Below are positions 8,810 to 17,040 of a stretch of 64,000 nt of DNA, piece after piece. Position 1 is the stretch's first letter. The number at the start of each line of letters is the position of its first letter. The notes beneath the pieces were generated by a model. The model made no database searches. It saw nothing but the letters and a program-made list of their open reading frames with translations, and was not told the DNA's origin. Location of the stretch: positions 215,853 through 279,852 of the forward strand of contig JAHHHY010000003.1 of NCBI GenBank assembly GCA_019359125.1, in the 5' to 3' direction. Made by a program: the position numbers and the translations under genes. This DNA is from Pleurocapsa minor GSE-CHR-MK 17-07R. GTDB taxonomy: Bacteria; Chloroflexota; Anaerolineae; Aggregatilineales; Phototrophicaceae.

Positions 8810-10633
8810 CTAGAACTTGTCGGGGAAGACTTCGCGGGCCAGCTTTTCTTCCTGGGTCACCAGGTCGCTCAGCGTTTGCAGGCCTTCGTTCCAGAACGAC
8901 GGATCGCTCAGGTTGACGCCGGCCTTGGCCAGAATATTCTCGGGGTAATCGCTATCGCCCGCGCCCAGCACTTCCAGATAGGCGGGCACGAATTCGGCGC
9001 CACGCTTCTGGTACACATTGAACAGCGCCAGCACCAGCAGCTCGCCAAAGGCATAGGCATACACGTAGCCGGGCGTGTTCAGGAAGTGCGGGATGTAGCT
9101 CCACCACAGGCCATAATCCTCGCGCAGCGTCACGCTGTCGCCAAACATCGACCGCTGGGTGTCCAGCCAGATCTGGCTCAGGCGTTCGGTGCTCAGCTCG
9201 CCTTCGGTGCGGCGTGCCGTGTGATAGCCATGCTCGAAGCGGTTCATGCTGGTCTGGCGGAAGATGGTGGCGAAGCTGTCCTCGATCTTGCTGGCGGTCA
9301 TCGCCAGGCGGGCAGCCGCATCCGTCTCGCGCGACAGCAGGTCATTGAAAACCAGCATCTCGCCAAACACAGACGCCATCTCGGCGGTCGTCAGCGGCGT
9401 ATACACATACGACATCGGCTGCTTCTGGTTGGTCAGGTACATATGCAGGCCGTGGCCCAGCTCATGCGCCAGCGTCGAGACATCGCGGCCCTTGCCCGTA
9501 TAATTCATGAACACGAACGGGTGCGCCGACGGCACGGTCGGGCTGGCGAAGGCCCCGCCCCGCTTGTTTGGCTGAAGCGCCGCGTCGATCCAGTTTTCAT
9601 CGAAGAAGCGTTTGACCGCGGCGCCCGTGATCGGGCTGAAACGCTCGTAGGCATTGGTGACGATCTCGCGCGCTTCCGACCACGAGTAATCGCGCTCGGC
9701 GCCCTTGATATTGAGCGGCGCATAGCGGTCATACTCAAACAGCTCGTCCAGCCCCAGCAGCGTGCGCTTCAGGCGATAGTGGCGCGCCACAATCTCGTAA
9801 TTGCTGGTGACCGCATTCACCAGCGCATCGACCACGGCATCCGGCGCCTTGTTCGACAGGTTGCGCGAGGAAATCCATGACGGATAGCCACGGCGCGCAT
9901 CGTCGCTGGCCTTATCTGCCGCCAGCACGTTGAAGATGAAGGTCGTCTGCATGCTGTACTCGCGCAGCGTGGTCGTGACGGCATCGGCGGCCTTCTGGCG
10001 CACCGCCCGGTCGCCGTCATAGCTCAGCTTCAGCACCTGCGACTGGGTCAGCTTTTCGCCGTCCACGTCAAAGCGCATGGCGCTGTTGAGCTGGGTGAAC
10101 AGGCGCGTCCACGAGCTGCTGCCAGTAACGCTCTTTTCGACCAGCAGTTGTTCTTCCGGCTCGCTGAGCATGTATTTCTTGTAGCGCAGGTCGGCCTCCA
10201 GCACATGGCGATACGCGCCCAGCGCTGGGTCCTTCAGGATCTTCTGCTGGTGCGCATCGTCCAGCGCCTTCCATTCCAGCCCGAAGAACATCATCTTCTG
10301 CGAGAAGGTGGAGCCAAATTCCTGCACCTTCTGCATCAGCGCGCCGTAACGCGGATCGTTGGTGTCGGTGGAATACAGCAGCCCGGCATACGAGCCGATG
10401 CGCCCGGCAAAGTCTTCAATCGCCTCGCTGTCGCGCACGGCCGAGGCAATCTCGGCAGCCGACAGGTCTTTCACGCGCCCGCGATACAGCTTGGCATACT
10501 CGTCGGCCATTTCCAGCGCCTTGGCGATATCGGCGGCGATTGCCGGGTCATCGACACTGGCATAAAAGACCGACAGATCCCACAGGACGTTCTCGGCCCC
10601 GGTCGTTTTCTGAACGCTTGCTTCCGCCATCAT
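8810..10633 (-). CDS. pepF: Oligoendopeptidase F (M3B zinc metallopeptidase)
   Basis: 607 aa, the usual length of M3B oligoendopeptidases. The zinc motif STLAHELGHGLHMYL lies near residue 388, followed by the conserved TTAEMASVFGEMLVFNDLL with the third ligand Glu. The C-terminal PGYVYAYAFGELLVLALF is also typical. The enzyme degrades oligopeptides of roughly 5-20 residues in the cytoplasm. No signal peptide is present. The start with AAAGGA upstream encodes Met-Met-Ala. It is monocistronic and ends at its own terminator. Confidence 0.95.
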   Translation of the reverse strand: MMAEASVQKTTGAENVLWDLSVFYASVDDPAIAADIAKALEMADEYAKLYRGRVKDLSAAEIASAVRDSEAIEDFAGRIGSYAGLLYSTDTNDPRYGALMQKVQEFGSTFSQKMMFFGLEWKALDDAHQQKILKDPALGAYRHVLEADLRYKKYMLSEPEEQLLVEKSVTGSSSWTRLFTQLNSAMRFDVDGEKLTQSQVLKLSYDGDRAVRQKAADAVTTTLREYSMQTTFIFNVLAADKASDDARRGYPSWISSRNLSNKAPDAVVDALVNAVTSNYEIVARHYRLKRTLLGLDELFEYDRYAPLNIKGAERDYSWSEAREIVTNAYERFSPITGAAVKRFFDENWIDAALQPNKRGGAFASPTVPSAHPFVFMNYTGKGRDVSTLAHELGHGLHMYLTNQKQPMSYVYTPLTTAEMASVFGEMLVFNDLLSRETDAAARLAMTASKIEDSFATIFRQTSMNRFEHGYHTARRTEGELSTERLSQIWLDTQRSMFGDSVTLREDYGLWWSYIPHFLNTPGYVYAYAFGELLVLALFNVYQKRGAEFVPAYLEVLGAGDSDYPENILAKAGVNLSDPSFWNEGLQTLSDLVTQEEKLAREVFPDKF

Positions 10634-10791
10634 TTGATTCCTTTAGAATGTTCAAAATCGATCAACAAGCGCTAGTATAGCGCAAAAGAAAAGCCATCGG
10701 CAATGCGCGCCTGCCGTATCGTGCGCCACCCGGCACGACATGTGTTACACTGGCATAAGAATGATCGCTGAGCAGAAAATGTGACACCCAC

Positions 10792-11094
10792 ATGGCATCG
10801 ACACCCCTGAACGAAAGCCGCATCACCGAGCGCCTGGCAAAGCTGGACGGCTGGAAGCGCGACAACGGCGCGATCAGCAAGACTTTTTCGCTAGACAGCT
10901 ATGTCGCCGGGCTGGCGTTTGCCACCGCTGTCGGCGTGCTGTGCGACGGCCTGGACCATCATCCGGACATGAGCATCGGCTGGAAGAAAGTCACCGTGAC
11001 ATTCACGACGCACGACGCCGGCAGCCAGCTTACCGCCAAAGATTTTGACGCCGCCGACGCTATGGAAGCCCTCGGATATCCGCGAAAGAAGTAG
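10792..11094 (+). CDS. phhB: Pterin-4a-carbinolamine dehydratase
   Basis: 100 aa, full length for PCD/DCoH. LCDGLDHHPDMSIGWKKVTV contains the catalytic-site signature HHPD...W, and TTHDAGSQLTAKDFDAADAM gives the second His and conserved Asp. The enzyme recycles or isomerises pterin cofactors. No aromatic amino acid hydroxylase is in the window, so it may serve another pterin pathway such as molybdopterin. The next gene starts 10 bases downstream. Confidence 0.93.
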   Translation: MASTPLNESRITERLAKLDGWKRDNGAISKTFSLDSYVAGLAFATAVGVLCDGLDHHPDMSIGWKKVTVTFTTHDAGSQLTAKDFDAADAMEALGYPRKK

Positions 11095-11104
11095 ACCCGG
11101 CGTG

Positions 11105-11458
11105 ATGACCCGTGTGATTGGTATTCCCCATGAACTGCTCCATGTGCTGGCGCTGCTGCTGATCCGTCGTCGGCCGACCGGCATTGGCCTGAAGCATGTG
11201 GATGTGCCGGACGATTTGTCCACCAGGCAATATATCTTTGTGGCCGCCTTCCCCACGCTGGCCTTTCTGCTGCTGGCCGCCGTCGGGCTCGTGCTGCTGA
11301 TGAACGCCGCGTCGGTGCTGACGGCGCTGGCGGGCATCGTGCTGGTGCTGCTGGGCATGCTGGGCATGGCCGGCGGCGTGGGCGACGTGCAGTTGATTCA
11401 GTTACGACTGGCGCGCGACCGTATGGAAAGGTCACCTGAAGACACGCAGTTTCGCTGA
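11105..11458 (+). CDS. Small membrane protein with HExxH motif
   Basis: 117 aa. IPHELLHVLALLLIRR near the N-terminus carries an HExxH motif. Two hydrophobic helices follow (FVAAFPTLAFLLLAAVGLVLL and LAGIVLVLLGMLGMAGG). The layout resembles DUF3267-type putative membrane zincins, but the protein is short and no third metal ligand is evident. ATG at 11105 and GTG at 11102 both fit; the frame upstream overlaps phhB and is ignored. It sits between phhB and a membrane kinase on the same strand. Function unknown. Confidence 0.6.
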   Translation: MTRVIGIPHELLHVLALLLIRRRPTGIGLKHVDVPDDLSTRQYIFVAAFPTLAFLLLAAVGLVLLMNAASVLTALAGIVLVLLGMLGMAGGVGDVQLIQLRLARDRMERSPEDTQFR

Positions 11459-11488
11459 TTTCCCGGCCCATCGCACACGCAGGATGTC

Positions 11489-13546
11489 ATGACAGACGCT
11501 CAGACAGTGACACCCTCTCCAAAGTCCCACACCGAGGCAGGCAGCGATGCTACCGTGGTCGCGTCTGCGCGCCTGACTAACTCGCCGCCACCGCTGGACG
11601 GCCGCCGCCTGAAAATTGCGCGCCTGGTGTGGGCGGGCATCGCCCTGCTCTCGCTGTGCATCTTCCTGGCCGCCATCCCGTCACGCGTAAACCTGCTGCT
11701 TAACCCGGCTGATGGGCTGCGGGCGCAGCTGGATGGCGCTGGCATCAGCATCGCGGTTTACGCCGCGCTCGTCACCATCCGCGAGCTGCTGTTCGTGGTG
11801 GCATTCGCCAGCATCGGCGTCATTATCTTCTGGCGGCGTTCGACGTCGGGCGTGGCCATCTTCACCTCGATCGTGTTCATCACCTTCGCGGCGTCGTTCT
11901 TCGGTATCTACCGCACCGTCTTTCTCGACTTCAGCCCGCTGCTGTATACGCTGGCCCGCATCGTGCTGATTATTGGCTTCGGCAGCGCGCCGGTGCTGAT
12001 CTACACATTTCCAGACGGGCGTTTCGTGCCGTCATGGCTGCGCTATGCCACGGTCGTGTGGCTGGCCGTGATCCTGCTGCAATTTCCCACTCACGAGGGC
12101 CTGTTTGTGTATGTGGAGGGCGTGCGCCGCGTGCTGCCGACGACGCTGGCGCTGTACGCGACCTTCCTGCTGATCGCCCTGTACGGGCAGGTGTTCAGGT
12201 ATCGGCGCTATGCCGATGGCGCCACCCGCCAGCAGACCAAATGGGTCGTCATCGGCTTCATCACGGGCATCCTCGGGCTGGTGCTGTGGTATGGCTCGCA
12301 GCTCATCTTTCCGCTGGACAATGACCCACTGGCGCTGCGCATGACGCGCCTGCTGGTGGGCGAGACACTGTATCTGTTCGCCTTCATCGCCATCCCGCTG
12401 GGCATGGCCTTCTCGATCCTGCGCTACCGGCTGTACGACATCAATGTGCTGGTCTCGCGCGGTATCGTGTACTCGCTGCTGACGATCGTGCTGGGCGCGG
12501 CCTTTGCCGGCACGCTGGTCGCCCTGCGCGCGCTGCTGGAGCTGATTCTGGGCGGCGACCAGGACGTGAATGCCGCGATTATCGCCACAGCGGTGGTCGT
12601 CGCGTTGTTTGCGCCCACGCGGCGGCGCATCCAGCGGCAGATCGACCTGCGTTTCTTCCGCACACACCTGCTGCTGACCGAACAGCAGGCGCGCAATCAG
12701 CCCACGCTGCACAGCACCGGCGAGCTTAGCGGGCAGGTCATCGGCGATTACACGCTGGGCGGCCTGCTGGGGCGCGGCGGCATGGGCGAGGTGTATCTGG
12801 CGACGCAGAACAGCCTGAAACGGCAGGTGGCGCTGAAGCTGCTGCCGAGCGACCTGGCCAGCAAGCCGGAAATGAAAGCCCGCTTCGAGCGTGAGGCGCA
12901 GATCATCGCCGGTATCCGCCACCCGAATATCGTCTCGGTGTATGCCTATGGCGAGCACGAGGGGAACCTGTTTATCGTGATGGAGTATCTGGACGGCGAG
13001 CTGCTCAGCCATGCTATCCGCGGACAGCGCATGCCGCTGGAGAAAGCGCTGGCCGTGCTGCGTGATATCGCCTCGGCGCTGGACTATGCGCATGCCCGCG
13101 CACTGGTACACCGCGACGTCAAGCCGTCGAATATCATGCTGATGCACGAGAACGGTACGACGCGCGCCATGCTGATGGACTTCGGCATCGCCAAGATTAT
13201 CGAGGAAGGCACGGGCATCACCCACACCGGCATGCTGGGCACGATCGACTATGCAGCGCCGGAACAGATTATGTCCGCCGCCGCTGTGGACCAGCGCGCA
13301 GACATCTATTCCCTGGGCGTGGTCGCCTACCAGCTGCTGACAGGCTGGCTGCCGTTTTCCGGTTTAAGCGCGGGACAGGTGCTGTATGCCCACTTGCAGC
13401 AGTCGCCCACCGACCCGCGCCTGATCGCGCCCGAGCTGCCGGAAACTGCCAGTATCGCCATCAGGCGGGCGATGGAAAAATCACCCGACAAGCGCCCGCA
13501 GTCTGCCGGAGAATTTATCGATTTGCTGGGCGCGAAGCAGGGGTAG
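11489..13546 (+). CDS. Ser/Thr protein kinase with N-terminal multi-helix membrane domain
   Basis: 685 aa. Residues about 40-350 hold roughly nine hydrophobic helices, with a soluble RYRRYADGATRQQTKW loop like those of membrane histidine kinases. A short linker leads to a C-terminal Hanks kinase from about residue 415: Gly-loop LLGRGGMGEVYLA, VALKLL Lys at about 447, HRDVKPSN at about 541, DFGIAK, and the APE box YAAPEQ. All catalytic residues are present. Order is reversed from PASTA-type PknB kinases, where the kinase is N-terminal and one helix follows. It probably senses a membrane or outside signal. Confidence 0.9.
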   Translation: MTDAQTVTPSPKSHTEAGSDATVVASARLTNSPPPLDGRRLKIARLVWAGIALLSLCIFLAAIPSRVNLLLNPADGLRAQLDGAGISIAVYAALVTIRELLFVVAFASIGVIIFWRRSTSGVAIFTSIVFITFAASFFGIYRTVFLDFSPLLYTLARIVLIIGFGSAPVLIYTFPDGRFVPSWLRYATVVWLAVILLQFPTHEGLFVYVEGVRRVLPTTLALYATFLLIALYGQVFRYRRYADGATRQQTKWVVIGFITGILGLVLWYGSQLIFPLDNDPLALRMTRLLVGETLYLFAFIAIPLGMAFSILRYRLYDINVLVSRGIVYSLLTIVLGAAFAGTLVALRALLELILGGDQDVNAAIIATAVVVALFAPTRRRIQRQIDLRFFRTHLLLTEQQARNQPTLHSTGELSGQVIGDYTLGGLLGRGGMGEVYLATQNSLKRQVALKLLPSDLASKPEMKARFEREAQIIAGIRHPNIVSVYAYGEHEGNLFIVMEYLDGELLSHAIRGQRMPLEKALAVLRDIASALDYAHARALVHRDVKPSNIMLMHENGTTRAMLMDFGIAKIIEEGTGITHTGMLGTIDYAAPEQIMSAAAVDQRADIYSLGVVAYQLLTGWLPFSGLSAGQVLYAHLQQSPTDPRLIAPELPETASIAIRRAMEKSPDKRPQSAGEFIDLLGAKQG

Positions 13547-13565
13547 AAGGGGGAAGGCTACTACA

Positions 13566-13653
13566 GCCTCAACCTGCGTCGCTGCGCTCCGCCGTCCCTC
13601 TCCGCTGCGCAGAGAGGGACAAAACGCTTATTCCCGGAGTGAGGTTGGTTCAG
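13566..13653. repeat. Palindromic intergenic repeat (CCTCA-bounded)
   Basis: An outer pair AGCCTCAACC / GTGAGGTTGG surrounds an inner perfect hairpin GTCCCTCTC...GAGAGGGAC (13594-13620). It lies between the convergent kinase and msrA ends, so it may also terminate transcription. A related element lies at 35019-35132. Confidence 0.6.
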
Positions 13654-13670
13654 GAATCACCCGGCGAAGA

Positions 13671-14207
13671 TTACGCCTTCACGCGGGCGAAGAACTTCTG
13701 GCGGAACTTGGCCACCTTGGGCGCCACGACCACGCGGCAGTAGCCTGCGTTCGGGTTGTGCGCGTAGTATTCCTGATGATAATCCTCGGCCGGATACCAG
13801 TTCTTCAGCGGCTCCAGCTCGGTCACGATCGGGTCGCGGTACAGGCCCTCGGCCTTGATTTCGTCAATCACCTGGCGGGCGACGGCTTCCTGCTCCGGCG
13901 TGTGGGTGTAGATGCCGCTGCGATACTGCGTGCCCACATCCGCGCCCTGGCGGTTGAGCGTGGTCGGGTCGTGGATGGTGAAGAACACGCGCAGCAGGTC
14001 GGCGAAGCTGGCTTCCTCCGGGTTGTACTTGATCTGCACGGCCTCGGCATAGCCCGTGCGCCCGCTGCACACCGCCTCGTAGGTCGGGTTCGGCGCGCGG
14101 CCGTTGGCATAGCCGCTGACCACATCGGTCACGCCCTTCATCTGGTCATATACGGCTTCGAGGCACCAGAAACAGCCTCCTGCCAGTGTTACCGTCTCTG
14201 TCGTCAT
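13671..14207 (-). CDS. msrA: Peptide methionine sulfoxide reductase A
   Basis: 178 aa. The active site GGCFWCLEA is near the N-terminus, followed by VVSGYANGRAPNPTYEAVCSG, GYAEAVQI and RSGIYTHTPEQ, all standard for MsrA. C-terminal AHNPNAGYCRVVV gives a second Cys in the position used by many MsrA enzymes for recycling. It repairs S-methionine sulfoxide in oxidised proteins. The ATG at 14207 with AGGACG upstream is chosen; an in-frame TTG at 14228 is possible. No msrB is fused or adjacent. Confidence 0.95.
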   Translation of the reverse strand: MTTETVTLAGGCFWCLEAVYDQMKGVTDVVSGYANGRAPNPTYEAVCSGRTGYAEAVQIKYNPEEASFADLLRVFFTIHDPTTLNRQGADVGTQYRSGIYTHTPEQEAVARQVIDEIKAEGLYRDPIVTELEPLKNWYPAEDYHQEYYAHNPNAGYCRVVVAPKVAKFRQKFFARVKA

Positions 14208-14324
14208 AGTGTCGTCCTGCCCTTTCAAGTCAGTGCATTGTCACATGGTTCAGACGCCATGCAGCATACTGAAATTTCATGAGCAGGTGCTGTGAAAGCA
14301 GGTGCGTATAATCTTTGTTAGAAA

Positions 14325-14351
14325 TTAGCACTCTCTGTTAAAGTCTGCTAA
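14325..14351 (+). promoter_or_regulatory. Degenerate second CIRCE-like site
   Basis: TTAGCACTC-N9-GTCTGCTAA; the left half is perfect and the right half matches 7 of 9 bases. It lies just upstream of the groES -35 box, spaced exactly like a CIRCE operator. Confidence 0.6.
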
Positions 14352-14358
14352 AATGCAC

Positions 14359-14387
14359 TTGACGCGTATATCCCCCTCTAATATACT
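14359..14387 (+). promoter_or_regulatory. groESL sigma70 promoter
   Basis: TTGACG (14359-14364), 17-base spacer, TATACT (14382-14387). The predicted transcription start is about 14394, just ahead of the CIRCE operator. Confidence 0.85.
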
Positions 14388-14398
14388 GTGAGCAGTCA

Positions 14399-14425
14399 TT
14401 AGCACTCTATCAGTGCGAGTGCTAA
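14399..14425 (+). promoter_or_regulatory. CIRCE operator (HrcA binding site)
   Basis: Perfect TTAGCACTC-N9-GAGTGCTAA inverted repeat, the consensus for the heat-shock repressor HrcA. It begins about 5 bases after the predicted transcription start, so bound HrcA would block groESL transcription. No hrcA gene is in the window. Confidence 0.95.
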
Positions 14426-14473
14426 TCCTTTCGTGAATAGCTGTTCATCACGTACTATTTTGGAGGTTCTCAC

Positions 14474-14761
14474 ATGAACATTCGCCCCCTGGGTGACCGC
14501 GTTTTGATCGAACCGCAGGAGCAGGAAGAAAAGACTGCCAGCGGTATCTACATCCCCGAAACTGCCAAGGAAAAACCGCAGGAAGGCACCGTGATCGCCG
14601 CCGGTGAAGGCCGCCGTGATGAAGATGGCGAGCGTATCGCCATGGACGTGAAGGTGGGCGACCGCGTGCTGTTCGCCAAGTATGCCGGCACGGAAATCAA
14701 GCTTGATGGCAAGAAACTGCTCATCATGAAGGAAGCCGACATCCTCGGCATTCTCGGCTAG
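14474..14761 (+). CDS. groES: Co-chaperonin GroES
   Basis: 95 aa, full length. [13 protein letters not shown] opens the protein, [17 protein letters not shown] is the mobile loop that docks on GroEL, and [17 protein letters not shown] is the conserved core. It forms the heptameric lid of the folding chamber. TGGAGG lies 8 bases before the ATG. It is the first gene of the CIRCE-controlled groES-groEL operon, 55 bases ahead of groEL. Confidence 0.98.
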   Translation: MNIRPLGDRVLIEPQEQEEKTASGIYIPETAKEKPQEGTVIAAGEGRRDEDGERIAMDVKVGDRVLFAKYAGTEIKLDGKKLLIMKEADILGILG

Positions 14762-14816
14762 TCATCTCAACCAGAATTCATCAGGCGAATTAGCCTTACA
14801 CAGGAGATAATCAACC

Positions 14817-16460
14817 ATGGCAGCGAAACAGTTGCTGTTCCGTGAAGAAGCCCGCCGCGATTTGCAGCGTGGTGTGGACAAGGTCGCTGAAGCTGTTGCG
14901 ACCACCCTCGGCCCCAAGGGCCGCAACGTGGCCCTGGACAAGAAGTTCGGCGCCCCCACCGTCACCCACGACGGCGTGACCGTGGCCAAGGAAATCGAGC
15001 TGGAGAACCCGTTTGAAAACATGGGCGCCCAGCTGCTGAAGGAAGCCGCCACCAAGACCAACGACATCGCCGGTGACGGCACCACCACCGCGACCGTGCT
15101 GGCCCAGGCGATCGTCAACGAAGGCCTGAAGAACGTGGCCGCCGGCGCCAACCCGATGCTGCTGAAGCGTGGCATCATGGCCGCCGCTGAGGTCGTGGCC
15201 AAGAACATCAAGAGCCAGGCCACCTCGATCAGCACCAAGGAAGAAATCGCCCAGGTCGCCAGCGTGTCGGCCCAGGACGATGAAATCGGCAACCTGATCG
15301 CCGAAGTGATGGACAAGGTCGGCAAGGATGGCGTGGTGACGGTCGAGGAGAGCAAGGGCCTCGAATTCGAAACCGAATACGTCGAAGGTATGCAGTTCGA
15401 CCGTGGCTACATCAGCCCGTACTTCATCACCGCCCCCGACTCGATGGAAGCGGTCATCCAGGAACCCTACATCCTGATCTACGAAAAGAAGATCAGCGCC
15501 GCCCAGGACATCGTCCCCCTGCTGGAGAAGATGGTCCAGATCGGCAAGCGTGATGTGGTGCTCATCGCCGAAGACGTGGACGGCGAAGCGCTGGCCACCC
15601 TCGTGCTGAACAAGCTGCGCGGCATGCTGAACGTGCTGGCGATCAAGGCCCCTGGCTTTGGTGACCGCCGCAAGGCCATGCTGCGTGACATCGCCGTGCT
15701 GACCGGCGGCACCGTCATCAGCGAAGAAACCGGCCGCAAGCTGGAAACCGTGACGCTGCAGGACCTGGGCCGCGCTGGCAAGGTTGTCTCGACCAAGGAC
15801 AACACCGTCATCGTGGACGGCTCTGGCGACGAAGCGCTCATCAAGGGCCGCATCGAAGAAATCCGCAAGGAAATCGACCTGAGCACCAGCGATTACGATC
15901 GTGAAAAGCTGCAGGAACGCCTGGCCAAGCTGAGCGGTGGTGTGGCCGTCATCCGTGTGGGTGCCGCTACCGAAACCGAACTCAAGGAAAAGAAGCACCG
16001 CGTGGAAGACGCCCTCAGCGCCACCCGCGCCGCCGTTGAAGAAGGTATCGTTCCCGGTGGTGGTGTGGCCCTGATCAACGCCATTGCCGCGCTGGACGGC
16101 CTGAAGCTGGAAGTGGAAGACGAAGCCACCGGCGTGCAGATCGTGCGCCGCGCCCTGAGCGTGCCGATGCGCAAGATTGCCGCCAACGCCGGCGTCGATG
16201 GCGCCGTCGTCATCGAGGAAGTGCGCCGCGCCCAGAAGGCCCAGAAGAACCACAACATCGGCTACAACGTGGTGACGGGCGAATATGGCGACATGATCAA
16301 GATGGGCATCCCCGATCCCGCCAAGGTGACCCGTGGCGCCGTGGAAAATGCCGCCTCGATCGCCGCCATGATCCTGACGACCGAAGTCCTGATCACCGAC
16401 GCGCCGGAAAAGAACCCGGCCCCGTCGATGCCGCAGGGTGGTATGGGCGGCGACTTCTAG
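14817..16460 (+). CDS. groEL: Chaperonin GroEL
   Basis: 547 aa, full length. [10 protein letters not shown], the ATP-site [11 protein letters not shown] with the catalytic Asp, and [12 protein letters not shown] are all intact. The C-terminus [10 protein letters not shown] keeps only a short version of the GGM tail. AGGAGA precedes the ATG. It is co-transcribed with groES and ends at a strong hairpin terminator. Codon choice is strongly biased to C/G-ending codons, as expected for a highly expressed gene. Confidence 0.98.
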   Translation: MAAKQLLFREEARRDLQRGVDKVAEAVATTLGPKGRNVALDKKFGAPTVTHDGVTVAKEIELENPFENMGAQLLKEAATKTNDIAGDGTTTATVLAQAIVNEGLKNVAAGANPMLLKRGIMAAAEVVAKNIKSQATSISTKEEIAQVASVSAQDDEIGNLIAEVMDKVGKDGVVTVEESKGLEFETEYVEGMQFDRGYISPYFITAPDSMEAVIQEPYILIYEKKISAAQDIVPLLEKMVQIGKRDVVLIAEDVDGEALATLVLNKLRGMLNVLAIKAPGFGDRRKAMLRDIAVLTGGTVISEETGRKLETVTLQDLGRAGKVVSTKDNTVIVDGSGDEALIKGRIEEIRKEIDLSTSDYDREKLQERLAKLSGGVAVIRVGAATETELKEKKHRVEDALSATRAAVEEGIVPGGGVALINAIAALDGLKLEVEDEATGVQIVRRALSVPMRKIAANAGVDGAVVIEEVRRAQKAQKNHNIGYNVVTGEYGDMIKMGIPDPAKVTRGAVENAASIAAMILTTEVLITDAPEKNPAPSMPQGGMGGDF

Positions 16461-16493
16461 TCCACGCCCCACCGCAAGCAATCACCAACATAC

Positions 16494-16531
16494 AACAGGA
16501 AGCCAGTCACGCGACTGGCTCCCTGTTTTTA
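16494..16531 (+). terminator. Rho-independent terminator of groESL
   Basis: Hairpin AACAGGAAGCCAGTC / GACTGGCTCCCTGTT with an ACGC loop (one mismatch), followed by a run of T, 34 bases after the groEL stop. Confidence 0.9.
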
Positions 16532-16573
16532 TATGCCTGCGGCTTTTTGCAGGGGACGGACGATGTGGGTGCC

Positions 16574-17040
16574 GGACGATGCAGGCATCGTCCCTACAAC
16601 AGGCATTCGGTTGATCAAGAACACATTTGGTGGGATTTGGCGTCAAAACAGCCCGTGATCACCTGCGCAACGTGTCCGGTAGGGACGCGGCCCGCCGCGT
16701 CCGCTGATGCCAGCGACGGACGATGCGGGTATCGTCCCTGAAACAGGCATCCGGTTGGTCGAGAACCCATTTGGTGGGATTTGGCGTCAAAACAGCCCGT
16801 GATCACCTGCGCAACGTGGCACTGTAGGGACGCGGCCCGCCGCGTCCGCTGATGCCAGTGACGGACAATGCAGGCATCGTCCCTACAACAGGCATCCGGT
16901 TGGTCGAGAACCCATTTGGTGGGATTTGGCGTCAAAACAGCCCATGATCACCTGCGCAACGTGGCACTGTAGGGACGCGGCCCGCCGCGTCCGCTGATGC
17001 CAGTGACGGACGATGCAGGCATCGTCCCTACAACAGGCAC
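16574..17040. repeat. Tandem array of about 145-bp units (3.2 copies)
   Basis: Units start at 16574, 16718, 16863 and 17008 (spacing 144, 145, 145; the last is cut off after about 33 bases). Each unit holds the palindrome GGACGATGCAGGCATCGTCC, a spacer with CATTTGGTGGGATTTGGCGT, and the GC-rich palindrome GGACGCGGCCCGCCGCGTCC. Units 2-4 are nearly identical; unit 1 has the most changes. No credible ORF spans it. The partial fourth unit forms the 3' end of the desaturase gene at 17028. Confidence 0.9.

Noticed and set aside
14811-16481. 556-codon minus ORF opposite groEL
   Set aside because: Antisense shadow created by strong C/G codon bias in groEL; no ribosome site or family signal.
16574-17040. 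CRISPR array
   Set aside because: Units are about 145 bp and contiguous, with no short repeats separated by unique spacers and no cas genes.
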